Shown: positions 34,882 to 47,969, counted from the first letter of the stretch. The stretch: DNA of 64,000 bases from Atherix ibis (GCA_958298945.1 OY282609.1:12568326-12632325), one strand, 5' to 3'. Notes: generated by a model not told the origin, from the sequence alone. Numbers and translations are program-made.

Positions 34882-34921
34882 TAGATATTTTTATTGCGTT
34901 TATCAATGACTTATCTGTCAG

Positions 34922-36287
34922 TGATAAGGATAAGATATATTTTATCTTAAATTAATCTCATTTAAGACAGAAAGTGTCTTTAATATTCAATATTTTTGAT
35001 ATTTTTACCTATACTGTATTATACAGAGCAGTTCTTCTAGTTACATAAATATAAGTGAAGTTATTTTTTCTTAACTTCATACTGAAAAAGAGCAAATGTT
35101 AACTTTTCTGAGTTATTCTCCAAACTATGTGTTTAATTTAAATATACTTCAGCCTTCTTCCGAATTGATTTCCATTTGAATTTGCTGATTGTGCATAGAC
35201 TACTGATTGCAATGTTCGCAAGACTCCCTTAAGTGTAAAGTATCTGAAATCAAATATGAAGAGTTGGCGCCTATGTTCGATTAATTATTTCTGCTAATTA
35301 GGCAATTGTTCAAACACTAATAAGGATAACATCCTTATGTACGAGCATTCATATTTTGGCTTTTTTTCGTCAATAATCATTTGGGAATACGTCTTATAAG
35401 AGAAGGGAAAATATAACAATTCAGCAAAGAAAGTTATAAATAAATACCATCGCCTCAAAATAAATACTATCGTAACTTTCGGAATGAATATTTTTGTTTA
35501 ATGAAAATAAAAATATTCATTCCGAAAGAAATTTTTTTTAAATTCTTAGAAGCATTCGTATTTGGTATTTTACACCTTTTATATTTGATTATATAAAAAC
35601 AATAAGGAATAAATAAAAGAAACGGAAAGTTTACATTTTTTCTTAATTATCTATTTATTTTCAAATACAATGTATTAAAGAGATATTATAAAGAGAGCAA
35701 TATTTTGCATACATAATTGATCTGGAAAAAGACAATACTTCCACGATAGATTTTTTATTAGAAATGTTTCGGATCATAGATTCGCACCCCAAAAGTTCGA
35801 TTGGTTGTAATGCACGTATTGTAAACTTTGTTATTTACGATTTGTTTACGTAGAAAGAAAATATTACTAGAACCTTATTGTAAGTAAATCGATTAGAAAT
35901 TGTATGAGATAATTTTGTTATCGCATTTTTTTTTGTCTATTTTTTTATAGAAATTTTATCAGTACATAAATATAATTAGAATAAAAATCGTTTAAATTCG
36001 GAAATTTATATTATTTCAATTAAAAAAGAAATTTAAAGTTAAACTTTCTTTTAGGAAATTTTCTTTACTTTTCTTGGGAAATTTACTATATTTTAATACA
36101 GTTTTTATATACAATAAAATAGCCAAATTATTGTAAATTCAAAACATTTTATACTGTAAGAGGATTGTTCACAAAAAATTTTTTTACAATTAAATTTGTC
36201 ATCTACAATAATACAAGAACTTTCGAAATGAGAATTTAATTTATAGAAGATCAAACTATAAAAATTAGCTTTAAAATTGTAATTAAA
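34922..36287. other. AT-rich intergenic stretch
   Basis: No gene is recognised. The one notable item is the hairpin at 35476-35528. Confidence 0.45.
35476..35528. repeat. Perfect 20-bp inverted repeat with 13-base loop
   Basis: CTTTCGGAATGAATATTTTT (35476-35495) is followed after 13 bases by its exact complement at 35509-35528. It could form a stable hairpin in RNA or cruciform DNA. It does not match any element terminus in the window. Confidence 0.85.
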
Positions 36288-37114
36288 TCTATATATATAT
36301 AAATGAATGTCCGTTTTTGTGTGAGGCTTATAGACTCGAAAACTACGCATAAAATCATACTGAACCATTTTACCAATTTGTTCATTGAGTCTTGAGAATG
36401 GTTTCTTTATAGTTTCGACACCCCTCCGGTAGGTGGTGGTAACTGTGTATGCCAATTTTCAAACACATTAGCTGTATTCGATGGGGAAAGTTTCCTACTG
36501 TGCAGTAGTTGTAGCTGTCATCATCTACTGTACCTCGAACAAACGAGTAGATTGTCGCAGTAGTTGAGCATACTATTTAGGGTGGGGAAATTTTAGTTCC
36601 CGAACTGGAAATAGATGGCTTAGCGGGTTCGTTGGTTATGTTGAAGCGTCAAATTTTTGTTTTTATTGTTTATGTTTGCGTAAAATCAGTTTTTATTGTT
36701 TATGTGTGAATAAACTCAGTATTGTTGTTGACTATTTTGAGGTTATATTTTACTGTTGTCAATAAATTGTCCATTTGATTGAGAATCTACTACGAACTAC
36801 TGCACAGTAGCAAAATCGGTCCTATCGAATACAGCTAAAAACAGAATTGTAAGTATTAGTAGAACTGTTTGTATTCCAATTTTTCAACAATAATGCATCA
36901 TATTTTGCATTTCGATTTTTATTGCACACTGTTTACGAACACCAAAGTAATTTTGAGGTTACTTATCATTTCAAGAACGGCAATCGGTTAGCTAAAAAAC
37001 TCAAGAGAGGTAAAATTGTTCAATTATTTTATATCTACTAATGGCATAAACCAAAAAAATATGTTTTAATTTTAATTGAATAAGGCCGAGCAACGCCGGG
37101 CAACGGGTAGCTAG
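36288..37114 (+). mobile_element. Helitron-like non-autonomous element
   Basis: The left end TCTATATATATATAAATGAA follows an A. The right end has a GC-rich segment (GCCGAGCAACGCCGGGCAA) and finishes CTAG followed by T. A/TC...CTAG/T is the insertion pattern of Helitrons. It has no coding capacity. Without the nested MITE it is about 460 bp. The call rests on termini only. Confidence 0.6.
36471..36835. mobile_element. MITE with TA target sites, copy B (365 bp), inside the Helitron-like element
   Basis: TA flanks inverted repeats of about 40 bp starting GCTGTATTCGA and ending TCGAATACAGC. The interior matches copy A (10227-10580) in reverse orientation, but the outermost 15 or so bases of the termini differ between copies. 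Confidence 0.85.
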
Positions 37115-37261
37115 TTTATGAATAAAATTGATTTGTTTTTCGTAAAAAAACTATATGTAAATAGCCGTTAGGAGACTTATTGCAGGACTCAATTCGTTTG
37201 AGATAAATTTTTATAATTATCTTGTGAATTTTGGGCTATAATTTATCCCATTACTTGACGA

Positions 37262-37640
37262 ATGTTAAAACTTTTTAAAAAAAAATTTCCAATAGCGTCA
37301 AATCGCACGATCTTGGTGGATAAATGTTATCACAAAATTTCGAAATTATGCATCGTGGGTAATTTTTTCAGAATAAATCTAAAACTTGTCGTGTTATGTG
37401 GCTTGTGGTGCCGTCCTTTTAAAACCATATATAATGCAGATTACAATCTTTAAGTTGAGCCCAAAAAAAAATGATGATTATATGAATTTAGCGCTCAGAA
37501 TTTATAGTACATTTTTTTCTCATTTTCAAGGACTAAAAATACACCAGCTGGCCACTTTTCGTTCATGATACATTGGTAACGTGTGGTCTTTTGAGAGCCC
37601 CGGTATGGTAATTTAGCTTAATAATATATTCACCGACCCG
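37262..37640 (-). pseudogene. DD41-type Tc1-like transposase remnant, minus strand
   Basis: The minus strand reads IWF-stop-KDGTTSHITRQVLDLF (second catalytic block), then YPPRSCDLTLLEIFF with 41 positions between the Asp and a Glu in the third place. Upstream, near 37580-37640, a block like NYHTGALKRPHVTN fits the family's NYRIWGSENPHV region in a broken frame. Stops are frequent. No termini were found. Confidence 0.65.
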
Positions 37641-39160
37641 AAAACATGGCTTCGGCAGAATCAATACTTTTGTAAAATTTGTTAAAAATTGTAGAATTTT
37701 AAAAAAATAAACTATCAAACAATTAACAATTAATATTATAAAATGATAAACTTTCATTTTATGAGCAAATATTACCTTAAATGTTGTATTAAATGACAGA
37801 GCTTGACTTTCCAAATACAAAATGGATAATCATTTTTTACGAGAAGCCCTTATTATTTTTGCACATAACCTATTCGTAAGGTTCTTATATAATTATTTTA
37901 TTTTATATAACGAAAATAATTTTTATATATAGTATAAAAAAATATAATTTTGCTAAAAATTCAATATATTATTTTTGTTGTTGATATTTATAGTACGAAA
38001 TTTGCTGTTATATTTAATGCTATTATGATTATAGTTTGATTTTAATGTTTTTATAGGTTTTTTCTTCAAAAAAAAGAAAATATGATTGTGCGAATAAGTT
38101 TCAAGTCCCAAATAAGATTTCATAAAAAATAACAAAAGAAAAATATTCCAAAATGTTTTAGGATATCTGCTCTAGAGCTTTCATATTAAACTATTTGGGC
38201 TTTATGTTATAAGTAAAGCAAAAATTTCAATTTAAGCTTTTTTGCAACATGTCTTAAATATAAAAAGTATTAAATAAAGCTTTAGCCAATAAGTTTTTAA
38301 AATACATTTGGTTGTTATTAATTGTGGAAGCTAAAGCCAAACTTAAAGCTCTCCGTGTAGAAGTCTAGAGTAATTTTCGAAAGAAGCAGCTTGAAAAGTT
38401 TTTTCTAAGTTATTATATAATCAAGCCCAATTAAAACAAGTTTTTAAACTGACACTAACTGTGATAAAATTTCAGGTTTTTAGTTTGCAACTAATTATTT
38501 TAGACAAAGAAACTTTTTAATAAATTAAATTTATAGCATACAATTTTTTAACTAAATTTTCATAAATCATTACGGAGATTAAACAATAAATTTTTCATTA
38601 AATTGTCTAAAGTTATTTGTTGTTGGTATAGCTGATATCAGACAATTCCAAAATCATGAAAACGGCGTAGAAAACGTTCATTTATGATTCATATTAGTTT
38701 TGTATGGACTGTTAGGAGTTACCCATCGAATGTGAAGTTCTTAGTTGACATCACGCTTCGAGTTGGTTAAATTCTGCAAATGAAATAAGCTACAAGTTTC
38801 AGTATAATATCGTTGATTCGATTAACTTGATAATAAAGGAAACGTGATAGTGAGCTAGTATTCACATTCACCCAAATGTATACAACGTGGTCGTACTCTA
38901 GGCTATGTCCCCTCTTTTACTCTGGGTTATTGTGCATCTACTCCTACCATAAAGTCGATACTATAGCTCTGCTCTGGCTAAGTTTGGAAATCCTTACAGA
39001 ACTTCTTATATATACAAAGTAAGTTCTAGTTATTTTCATTCCTATTCAAATTTTCGTTTATTTTCTATGTCACTTTCCAATTGTATAAAATATTTCAATG
39101 CTATTATCCGTCATATGAAACAGTAAGAATTGTGCTTTATTATATTCGTTGAATTGCATT
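37641..39160. other. AT-rich intergenic stretch
   Basis: No gene or element is recognised. 38640-39010 is somewhat less AT-rich, without readable motifs. Confidence 0.45.
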
Positions 39161-42100
39161 TTTCTGTAAAAATAATTTTTAGTAAAAACAATTGTCAATT
39201 AATAATTGTCAGTAAAAATAATTTTCAGTAAAAATAATTTTCAGTAAATATAATTTCCAGTAAAAATAATTTTAAGTAAAAAGAATTTCCAGTAAAAACA
39301 ATTTTCAGTTAAAATAATTTCCAGTAAAAACAATTTTCAGTAAAAATAATTTTCAGTAAAAGTAATTTCCAGTAAAATTAATTTTCAGTAAAAATAATGT
39401 TCAGAAAAACAATTTTCAGAAAAGACAATTTTCAGTAAAAATAATTTTTAGTAAAAATAATTTTCAGTAAAAATAATGTTGAGTAAAAATAATTTCCAGT
39501 AAAAATAATTTTTAGTAAAAATAATTTTCAGTAAAATAATTTTCAGTAAAAATAATTTTCAAGAAAAATAATTCTCAGTAAAAATAATTTTCTGGAATAA
39601 TAGTTTTCAAGTAAAAATAATTTTCAGTAAAAATACTTTGCAGTAAAAATAATTTTCGGTAAAATAATTTTCAGTAAAAATAATTTTTAGTAGAAATAAT
39701 TTTCAATAAAAATAATTTCCAGTAAAAACAATTTTCAGAAAAGACAATTTTCAGTAAAAATAATTTTCAGTAAAAATAATTTTCAGTAAAAGTAATTTCC
39801 AGTAAAATTAATTTTCAGTAAAAATAATGTTCAGAAAAACAATTTTCAGAAAAGACAATTTTCAGTAAAAATAATTTTTAGTAAAAATAATTTTTAGTAA
39901 AAATAATTTTCGGTAAAATAATTTTCAGTAAAAATAATTTTCAGTAAAACTAATTATCAGTAAGAGTAATTTTTAGTAAAAATAATTTCCAGTAAAACTA
40001 ATTTTGAGTAACAAAAATGTTCAGTAAAAATAATGTTCAGTAAAAATAATTTCGAGTAAAAATAATTTTCAGTAAAAATAATTGTCAGTAAAAATAATTT
40101 TCAATAAAAATAATTTCCAGTAAAAACAATTTTCAGAAAAGACAATTTACAGTAAAAATAATTTTCGGGAAAAATAATTTCCAGTAAAAATAATTTCCAG
40201 TAAAAATATTTTCAGTAAAAATAATTTTCAGTAAAAGTAATTTTCAGTAAAAATAATTTCCAGTAAAAATAATTTTCAGTAAAAATAATTTCCAGTATAA
40301 TCAATTTTCAGTAAAAGTAATTTTCAGTAAAAATAATTTCCAGTAAAAATAATTTTCAGTAAAAATAATTTCCAGTAAAATCAATTTTCAGTAAAAGTAA
40401 TTTTCAGTAAAAATAATTTCCAGTAAAAATACTTTGCAGTAAAAATAATTTTCGGTAAAAAAATAATTTCGGTAAAATAATTTCCACTAAAAATAATTTC
40501 CAGTAAAAATAATTTCCAGTAAAAATAATTTCCAGTAAAAATAATTTCCAGTAAAAATAATTTCCAGTAAAAACAATTTTCAGAAAAGACAATTTTCAGT
40601 AAAAATAATTTTCAGTAAAAATAATTTTCAGTAAAAACAATTTTCAGAAAAGACAATTTTCAGTAAAAATAATTTTTAGTAAAAATAATTTTCAGTAAAA
40701 ATAATTTTCAGTAAATATAATTTCCAGTAAAAATAATTTCCAGTAAAAACAATTTCCAGTAAAAATGATTTTCAGTAAAAATAATTTTGAGTAAAAATAA
40801 TTTTCAGTAAAAATAATGTTCAGTAAAAATAATTTCCAGTAAAAATAATTTTCAGTAAAAATAATTTTCAGTAAAATAATTTTCAGTAAAAATAATTTTC
40901 GGGAAAAATAATTTTCAGTAAAAATAATTTTCTGGAAAAATAGTTTTCAAGTAAAAATAATTTTCAGTAAAAATACTTTGCAGTAAAAATAATTTTCGGT
41001 AAAATAATTTTCAGTAAAAATAATTTTTAGTAGAAATAATTTTCAATAAAAATAATTTCCAGTAAAAACAATTTTCAGAAAAGACAATTTTCAGTAAAAA
41101 TAATTTTCAGTAAAAATAATTTCCAGTAAAAACAATTTCCAGTAAAAATGATTTTAAGTAAAAATAATTTTCAGTAAGAGTATTTTTCAGTAAAAATAAT
41201 TTTCAGTAAAAATAATTTTTAGTAAAAACAATTTTCAGTAAAAGACAATTTTCAGTAAAAATAATTTTTAGTAAAAATAATTTTTAGTAAAAATAATTTT
41301 CGGTAAAATAATTTTCAGTAAAAATAATTTTCAGTAAAACTAATTATCAGTAAGAGTAATTTTCAGTAAAAATAATTTCCAGTAAAACTAATTTTGAGTA
41401 ACAAAAATGTTCAGTAAAAATAATGTTCAGTAAAAATAATTTCGAGTAAAAATAATTTTCAGTAAAAATAATTGTCAGTAAAAATAATTTTCAATAAAAA
41501 TAATTTCCAGTAAAAACAATTTTCAAAAAAGACAATTTACAGTAAAAATAATTTTCGGGAAAAATAATTTCCAGTAAAAATAATTTCCAGTAAAAATAAT
41601 TTTCAGTAAAAATAATTTTCAGTAAAAGTAATTTTCAGTAAAAATAATTTTCAGTAAAAACAATTTTCAGAAAAGTCAATTTTCAGTAAAAATAATTTTT
41701 GGGAAAAATAATTTATAGTAAAAATAATTTTCTAGAAAAATATTGTTCAGTAAAAATAATTTCCAGTAAAAATAATTTTCAGTAAAAATAATTTCCAGTA
41801 AAATCAATTTTCTGTAAAAGTAATTTTCAGTAAAAATAATTTCCAGTAAAAATACTTTGCAGTAAAAATAATTTTCGGTAAAAAAATAATTTCGGTAAAA
41901 TAATTTCCAGTAAAAATAATTTCCAGTAAAAATAATTTCCAGTAAAAATAATTTCCAGTAAAAATAATTTCCAGTAAAAATAATTTCCAGTAAAAACAAT
42001 TTTCAGAAAAGACAATTTTCAGTAAAAATAATTTTCAGTAAAAATAATTTCCAGTAAAAACAATTTTCAGAAAAGACAATTTTCAGTAAAAATAATTTTT

Positions 42101-44916
42101 AGTAAAAATAATTTTCAGTAAAAATAATTTTCAGTAAAAATAAGTTCCAGAAAAATAATTTCCAGTAAAAACAATTTTCAGTAAAGACAATTTTCAGCAA
42201 AAAATAATTTTCAGTAAAAATAATTTTCAAGTTAAAAAAATTAAATTTGCAGTAAGAATAATTTTTAGTAAAAATACTTTGCAGTAAAAATAACTTTCAG
42301 TAAAAATAAGTTCCAGTAAAAATAATTTTCAGTAAAAATAAGTTCCAGAAAAATAATTTCCAGTAAAAACAATTTTCAGTAAAGACAATTTTCAGCAAAA
42401 AATAATTTTCAGTAAAAATAATTTTCAAGTTAAAAAAATTAAATTTGCAGTCAAAATAATTTTTAGTAAAAATACTTTGCAGTAAAAATAATTTTCAGTA
42501 AAAATAAGTTCCAGAAAAATAATTTCCAGTAAAAACAATTTTCAGTAAAGACAATTTTCGGCAAAAATAATTTTCAGTAAAAATTATTTTCAGTAAAAAT
42601 AATTGTTAGTAAAAATAATTTTTGTTACATAATTTTCAGTAAAAACAATTTCCAGAAAAGTCAATTTTCGGGAAAAATAATTTTCAGTAAAAATAATTTT
42701 CAGTAAAAATTATTTTCAGTAAAATAATTTTCAGCAAAAATAATTTTTAGGAAAAATAATTTTCAGTAAAAATAATTTTCTGGAAAAATAGTTTTCAAGT
42801 CAAAATAATTTTCAGTAAAAACAATTTTCAGTAAAAATAATTTTCAGTAAAAATAATTTTTAGTAAAAATACTTTGCAGTAAAAATAATTTTCAGTAAAA
42901 ATAAGTTCCAGAAAAATAATTTCCAGTAAAAACAATTTTCAGTAAAGACAATTTTCGGCAAAAATAATTTTCAGTAAAAATTATTTGCAGTAAAAATAAT
43001 TGTTAGTAAAAATAATTTTCGTTACATAATTTTCAGTAAAAACAATTTCCAGAAAAGTCAATTTTCAGTAAAAATAATTTTCGGGAAAAATAATTTTCAG
43101 TAAAAATAATTTTCAGTAAAATAATTTTCAGTAAAAACAATTTTCGGGAAAAATAATTTTCAGTAAAAATAATTTTCTGGAAAAATAGTTTTCAAGTCAA
43201 AATAATTTTCAGTAAAAACAATTTCCAGTAAAAATAATTTTCAGTAGAAATAATTTTTGGTAAAAATTATTTTCAATAAAAATAATTTCCAGTAAAAACA
43301 ATTTTCAGAAAAGACAATTTTCAGTAAAAATAATTTCCAGTAGAAATAATTTTCGGTAAAAATAATGTTGACTAAAAATAATTTCCAGTAAAAATAATTT
43401 TCAGTAAAAATAATTTTCAGTAAAAATAATTTCTAGTAAAAACAATTTTCAGTAAAAATAATTTCCAGTAAAAATAATTTCCAGTAAAAATAATTTCCAG
43501 TAAAAATAATTTACAGAAAAGACAATTTTCAGTAAAAATAATTTTCAGTAAAATAATTTTCATTAAAAATAATTTTCAGTAAAAACAATTTTCAGTAAAT
43601 GTAATTTTCAGTAAAAATAATTTTCAATAAAAATAATTTCCAGTAAAAACAATTTTCAGAAAAGTCAATTTTCAGTAAAAATAATTTTTGGGAAAAATAA
43701 TTTTCAGTAAAAATAATTTTCTGGAAAAATAGTTTTCAAGTAAAAATAATTTTCAGTAAAAATACTTTGCAGTAAAAATAATTTTCTGTAAAATAATTTT
43801 CAGTAAAAATAATTTTCAGTAAAAATAATTTTCAGAAAAGACAATTTTCAGTAAAAATAATTTTCAGTAAAAATAATTTTCAGTAAAAATAATTTTCAGT
43901 AGAAATAATTTTTGGTAAAAATAATGTTCAGTAAAAATAATTTCGAGTAAAAATAATTTTCAGCAAAAATAATTGTCAGTAAAAATAATTTTCAATAAAA
44001 ATAATTTCCAGTAAAACCAATTTTCAGAAAAGACGATTTTCAGTAAAAATAATTTTCAGTAAAAACAATTTTCAGTAAAAACAATTTTCAGAAAAGACAA
44101 TTTTCAGTAAAAATAATTTTCAGTAAAATCAATTTTCAGTAAAAGTAATTTTCAGTAAAAATAATTTCCAGTAAAAACAATTTTCAGTAAAAACAATTTT
44201 CAGAAAAGACAATTTTCAGTAAAAATAATTTTTAGGAAAAATAATTTTCGGGAAAAATAATTTTCAGTAAAAATAATTTTCTGGAAAAATAATATTCTGG
44301 AAAAATAATTTTCAACTAAAAATAATTTCCCGTAAATATAATTTTCAGTAAAAATAATTGTCAGTAAAAATTATTTTCAGGAAAACTAATTTTAAATAAC
44401 AAAAATGTTCAGTAAAAATAATGTTCAGTAAAAATAATTTCGAGTAAAAATAATTTTCAGTAAAAATAATTTTCAGTAAGAGTATTTTTCAGTAAAAATA
44501 ATTTTCAGTAAAAATTATTTTCAGTAAAAACAATTTTCAGAAAAGACAATTTTCAGTAAAAACAATTTTCAGTAAAAATAATTTCCAGTAAAAACAATTT
44601 TCAGTAAAAATAATTTCCAGTAAAAATAATTTTCAGTAAAAATAATTTTCTGTAAAAATAATTTTCAGTAAAAATAATTTTCAATAAAAATAATTTCCAG
44701 TAAAAACAATTTTCAGAAAAGACAATTTTCAGTAAAAATAATTTTCAGTAAAAATAATTTTCAGTAAAATTAATATTCTGGAAAAATAATTTTCAACTAA
44801 AAATAATTTTCCGTAAATATAATTTTCAGTAAAAATAATTGTCAGTAAAAATTATTTTCAGGAAAACTAATTTTAAATAACAAAAATGTTCAGTAAAAAT
44901 CATTTTCGGTAAAAAT
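39161..44916. repeat. 16-bp satellite, TTTTCAGTAAAAATAA (array 3, 5.75 kb)
   Basis: More than 300 tandem copies in the same orientation as array 2. Variants such as TTTCCAGTAAAA, GAAAAGACAATTTTCAG and CTGGAAAAATAGTTTTCAAG recur in blocks, showing duplications of larger segments: the block at 40404-40592 recurs at 41827-42015 (1423 bp apart), and AAGTTAAAAAAATTAAATTTG recurs about 197 bp apart near 42229. Because 16 is not a multiple of 3, open frames show a 16-residue protein period (NYFYWKLFLLEIIFTG), a by-product. Confidence 0.95.
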
Positions 44917-46509
44917 TTGTTGACAAAATGATGGCTCTTTTCTGTTCAGTTTTTTTGCTAATTTTTTCCAGCGTGAATTATGAAATTTCTTTCGAAAAAC
45001 TACTGATTATGTCAACCATTGACTTGTTATTTTTGCATTAAAAAAAAAAAATATAATATATTACACTATTTGGATTTAAGTAACCTTGATTACTGAAAAT
45101 ATCCAAATTTATGCGTACATTAACCCAATTGATTGTTTTCTTTGTCTTTCTAATGTCTACGTTTTATTAATCAAAAATTTGCTTCTATAAATCAATTGAA
45201 AATATATTCGATTTAGTCACGAAATATACAATAAATTTTGGTTTTCATTTATTGTAATTTGTTAGAATTATTAGAAGCCAAATGTAGTCTAAGAATAGAC
45301 GAGACAAGAACACAGACGTACTTTAGATATGAATTTATTACTTCTCTTGGATTATATTGTTTCTTATTTTATAAATTTGTTTTTAATTATAAATAAAAAA
45401 TTGGTTAATACTATTTATTCTCAATAAGGTTTTTGATAATTTTATAGTGACAGATTGTCCAAAGAATTTTTAGATATTTAAAAGTTTTCATTAGATTTTC
45501 ATTGTAAACTTTTTTTTAAGTTCAAGTCTAATCAACGCAATGTAATTCCTCAACGTTACCTTTTCTATTCACCTTTGGTTATAATAAGTATCGATTTTCA
45601 TCAGCTAAAGAGACAGGTGTGAATTACAATAAATTTATGCGACTTCAGAATATTGCGTATCCTCTCTTCTCATCTCATTACAATGTTAAATTTACCTGAT
45701 ATGTATATGTAATTTATTTAAATCGGTCAATTTGTATAAGAAATTGACAATTTATTACAACTTCACATGCCATCATACCCGACTACGCACTCACATAGAT
45801 GACAGTGCAAAGGAAGGATCCAAAAGAACGAAGCTATTCCGTTTCTATTATTTCATTTTGACGCATATATTATATTGATGCAGGAGAATAATTTTTTTTA
45901 TTGAATGACTTCAATATTTTTCAAGTGAAGCATTAACATTTTATCATAGCTTTCAGCATATAAGGTGGTATGTAAGGATGTGTCAAGGCATTTATTATTT
46001 CCGTTGTTGGTAACCGCTGATACTCATAGAATGCTTCTGAACAGATAAATTTCATATTCCCCATTCTGAGAAAAAAAAAAATAGTAGATATCAAATTTCA
46101 GTCGAGAACAATTTTAATATTTGAGAAACGTGTCAACGTGAAAATATCCTTTTTACAATATTAGCAATATCCCAAAAAGTATTGTTCATAAAATTTTCAA
46201 ACTGATCCATTTTTTTTTTGTAAATTTTTTATTCAATAAATTAAATGAATTTAATACATTTTATGGGATTACATAACCACAAGAAAATTTTATTTTTAAA
46301 GAATGCAATATCTTCGAAATAGTTAGTTTTATTAACAGTAAACTTGGAAAGATATGTTTTAGGAGGTTATGCAGTTTGTTTGTTCCCCTGATGGGTTTTG
46401 ATTTGATGAAAAAAATATTTTCTTTTTTACCTGTATAAAATTCAATTGATACAACAGCTACAGGCAAATGACAATGAATGTTGGTGAGACGGGAGTGCTT
46501 GAGTTTTAC
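44917..46509. other. AT-rich intergenic stretch
   Basis: No gene is recognised. It lies between array 3 and the nested transposon block. Confidence 0.45.
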
Positions 46510-46549
46510 AGCTCGGTATCGACAACCATCTTTTTTGACAAAAAGTCAT

Positions 46550-46969
46550 TATAAGAGATGAAGCACATCAACTGGGATGGTTTTGTTAATAGACAGAATA
46601 GCCGCTATTGGGGTACTGAAAACCCTCAACTCATACACTAAAGCCCAATACACCCTCGTAGAGTAACTGTATGGTGCGTCATTTGGGCCGGCGGCATCAT
46701 TGGACCATATTTCTTTGAGAATGTTGGAGGCAATGCTGTTACAGTAACTAGTGACCGCTATCGGAACATATTGGAAAACTTTCTTCTGCCCGAATTGGTT
46801 CAATTAGGCTTACAGAACATATGGTTCTAACAAAAACAGTGCCACATAAAACACAACTCGTTCTACGATGTTAATTTTGAGAAAAAAATTTCCCGGCCGA
46901 ATACTGTCAAAAAGTAGTGACGCAGACTGGCCCCCACAATTCCCCGATTATGGCCCCCAAAATCCCCCC
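46550..46969 (+). pseudogene. Transposase middle part, 5' of the R1-like insertion
   Basis: Readable blocks are IIRDEAH (first Asp), NWDGFVNRQNSRYWGTENPQ, HPRRVTVWCVIWAGGIIGPY, NAVTVTSDRYRNILENFLLP and NIWF-stop-QK, where the second Asp block should be. It ends at a DWPPQFPDYGP-like motif just before the third Asp region. Frameshifts and stops are present. Confidence 0.78.
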
Positions 46970-46970
46970 G

Positions 46971-47747
46971 ACCACGACATTCAGTCGCAACCCTACATCC
47001 GGTATCTAGGAGTGGTCTTGGATGCCAGACTCAACTACAAGAAGCACATCTCCAGCACCAGCAAGAAGGCATCAACAGTACAGGGCGCGCTTTCGCGAAT
47101 AATGCCCAATATCGGAGGTTACCGCCGTCCTGCTATACGGAGCACCAGTGTGGGCGAAATAACTAGAGCTAACAACATACCGCAAGACAATGTCATCAGT
47201 CCAGCGGCTCTCAGCGATCAGAGTTGCGTCAGCATACCGAACGGTATCATACGATACGGTCAACGTTGTGGCATCATGCCCACCCATCGACATCCTGGCA
47301 GGAGAGCGAGAACGCCAATATCGTAGGAAGAAGTAAGAGCAGCGAAAGGTCCTCTGTGAAAAGGAGACACCCGAGAGTCCTCGCCTCTGGCAAGAGATAT
47401 GGGACAGCTCGACGAAGGGTCGGTGGACCCATCGACTGATCCCAGATGTCACCAAATGGGTCACTCGCGTGCACGGGGAAGTCGGGTATTGCATCACCCA
47501 ACTCTTGACTGGACATGGATGCTTTCAGGCATACTTGCAGAGATTCAAGAGAACAGACTCCCCAAACTGTCATCGTTGCTACGATGTGCTCGAAGATGCA
47601 GAACACGTGTTCTTCCAATGCCCCTTTTACGAGGGGACACGAGCAGAACTGAAGAAAAATGTGGACCGTTCCATCAGTCCAGAAAACATAGTGGAGTACA
47701 TGCTGAAGAACCAATCGGCTTGGAACAAAGTTGCAGAGTACGCGTAA
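46971..47747 (+). pseudogene. R1-like reverse transcriptase C-terminal fragment
   Basis: Reads YIRYLGVVLDARLNYKKHI, then in other frames the region matching copy 1's GERERQHRRKK and WTHRLIPDVTKW, and the C-terminal knuckle CHRCYDVLEDAEHVFFQC, ending near WNKVAEYA with a TAA. The polymerase core with the catalytic Asp residues is absent. Frameshifts separate the blocks. Confidence 0.85.
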
Positions 47748-47968
47748 TCTACCATCAAGGATCTTCACACCACGCACGAAGAATAAGCCGCGAGGCGTAA
47801 ATAGAGTGCCGCCGGGGAACCATCGTTCCGGGAGCAAGGGTAGAGGTACAGGTTAGGTTTTAGCGAGGTAAAAATCCCGCATAACTCGTCTGACAGGTAG
47901 AAGGCCTCTCAGTCGAGTACCTTTTGAAGGTTTGTACCTCAATAATCTAAAAAAAAAGTACTTGAAGG
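46971..47968 (+). mobile_element. 5'-truncated R1-like retrotransposon, copy 2
   Basis: Begins with ACCACGACATTCAGTCGC, equal to position ~8392 of copy 1, and follows copy 1 to the 3' end (GTTAGGTTTTAGCGAGG, GTACCTCAATAATC, then A9). It keeps about 80 bases lost from copy 1 (STSKKASTVQGALSRIMPN) but lacks others nearby. No clear target-site duplication is seen. It lies in a transposase. Confidence 0.88.
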
Positions 47969-47969
47969 A

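Larger units (their letters stand above)
33321..34921 (-). mobile_element. Mariner remnant hosting a second mariner
   Basis: The left end GGGCAGTCTGATAAGTTAGTG and right end TTTATCAATGACTTATCTGTC are complementary, of the same type as 23801-24691. On the minus strand, near 33565-33620, GITLLPYSPDLLDFFLF can be read (third catalytic block). The element at 33850-34881 is inserted between its halves. Confidence 0.7.

Noticed and set aside
40404..42015. Open frames with a 16-residue NYFYWKLF-type repeat resembling a repetitive protein
   Set aside because: A 16-bp unit must give a 16-residue period in any open frame. There is no start context, splice support or composition typical of a gene.
39161..44916. 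A CRISPR-like array of short repeats
   Set aside because: Units are head-to-tail 16-mers with no unique spacers, and the host context is eukaryotic. It is a satellite.
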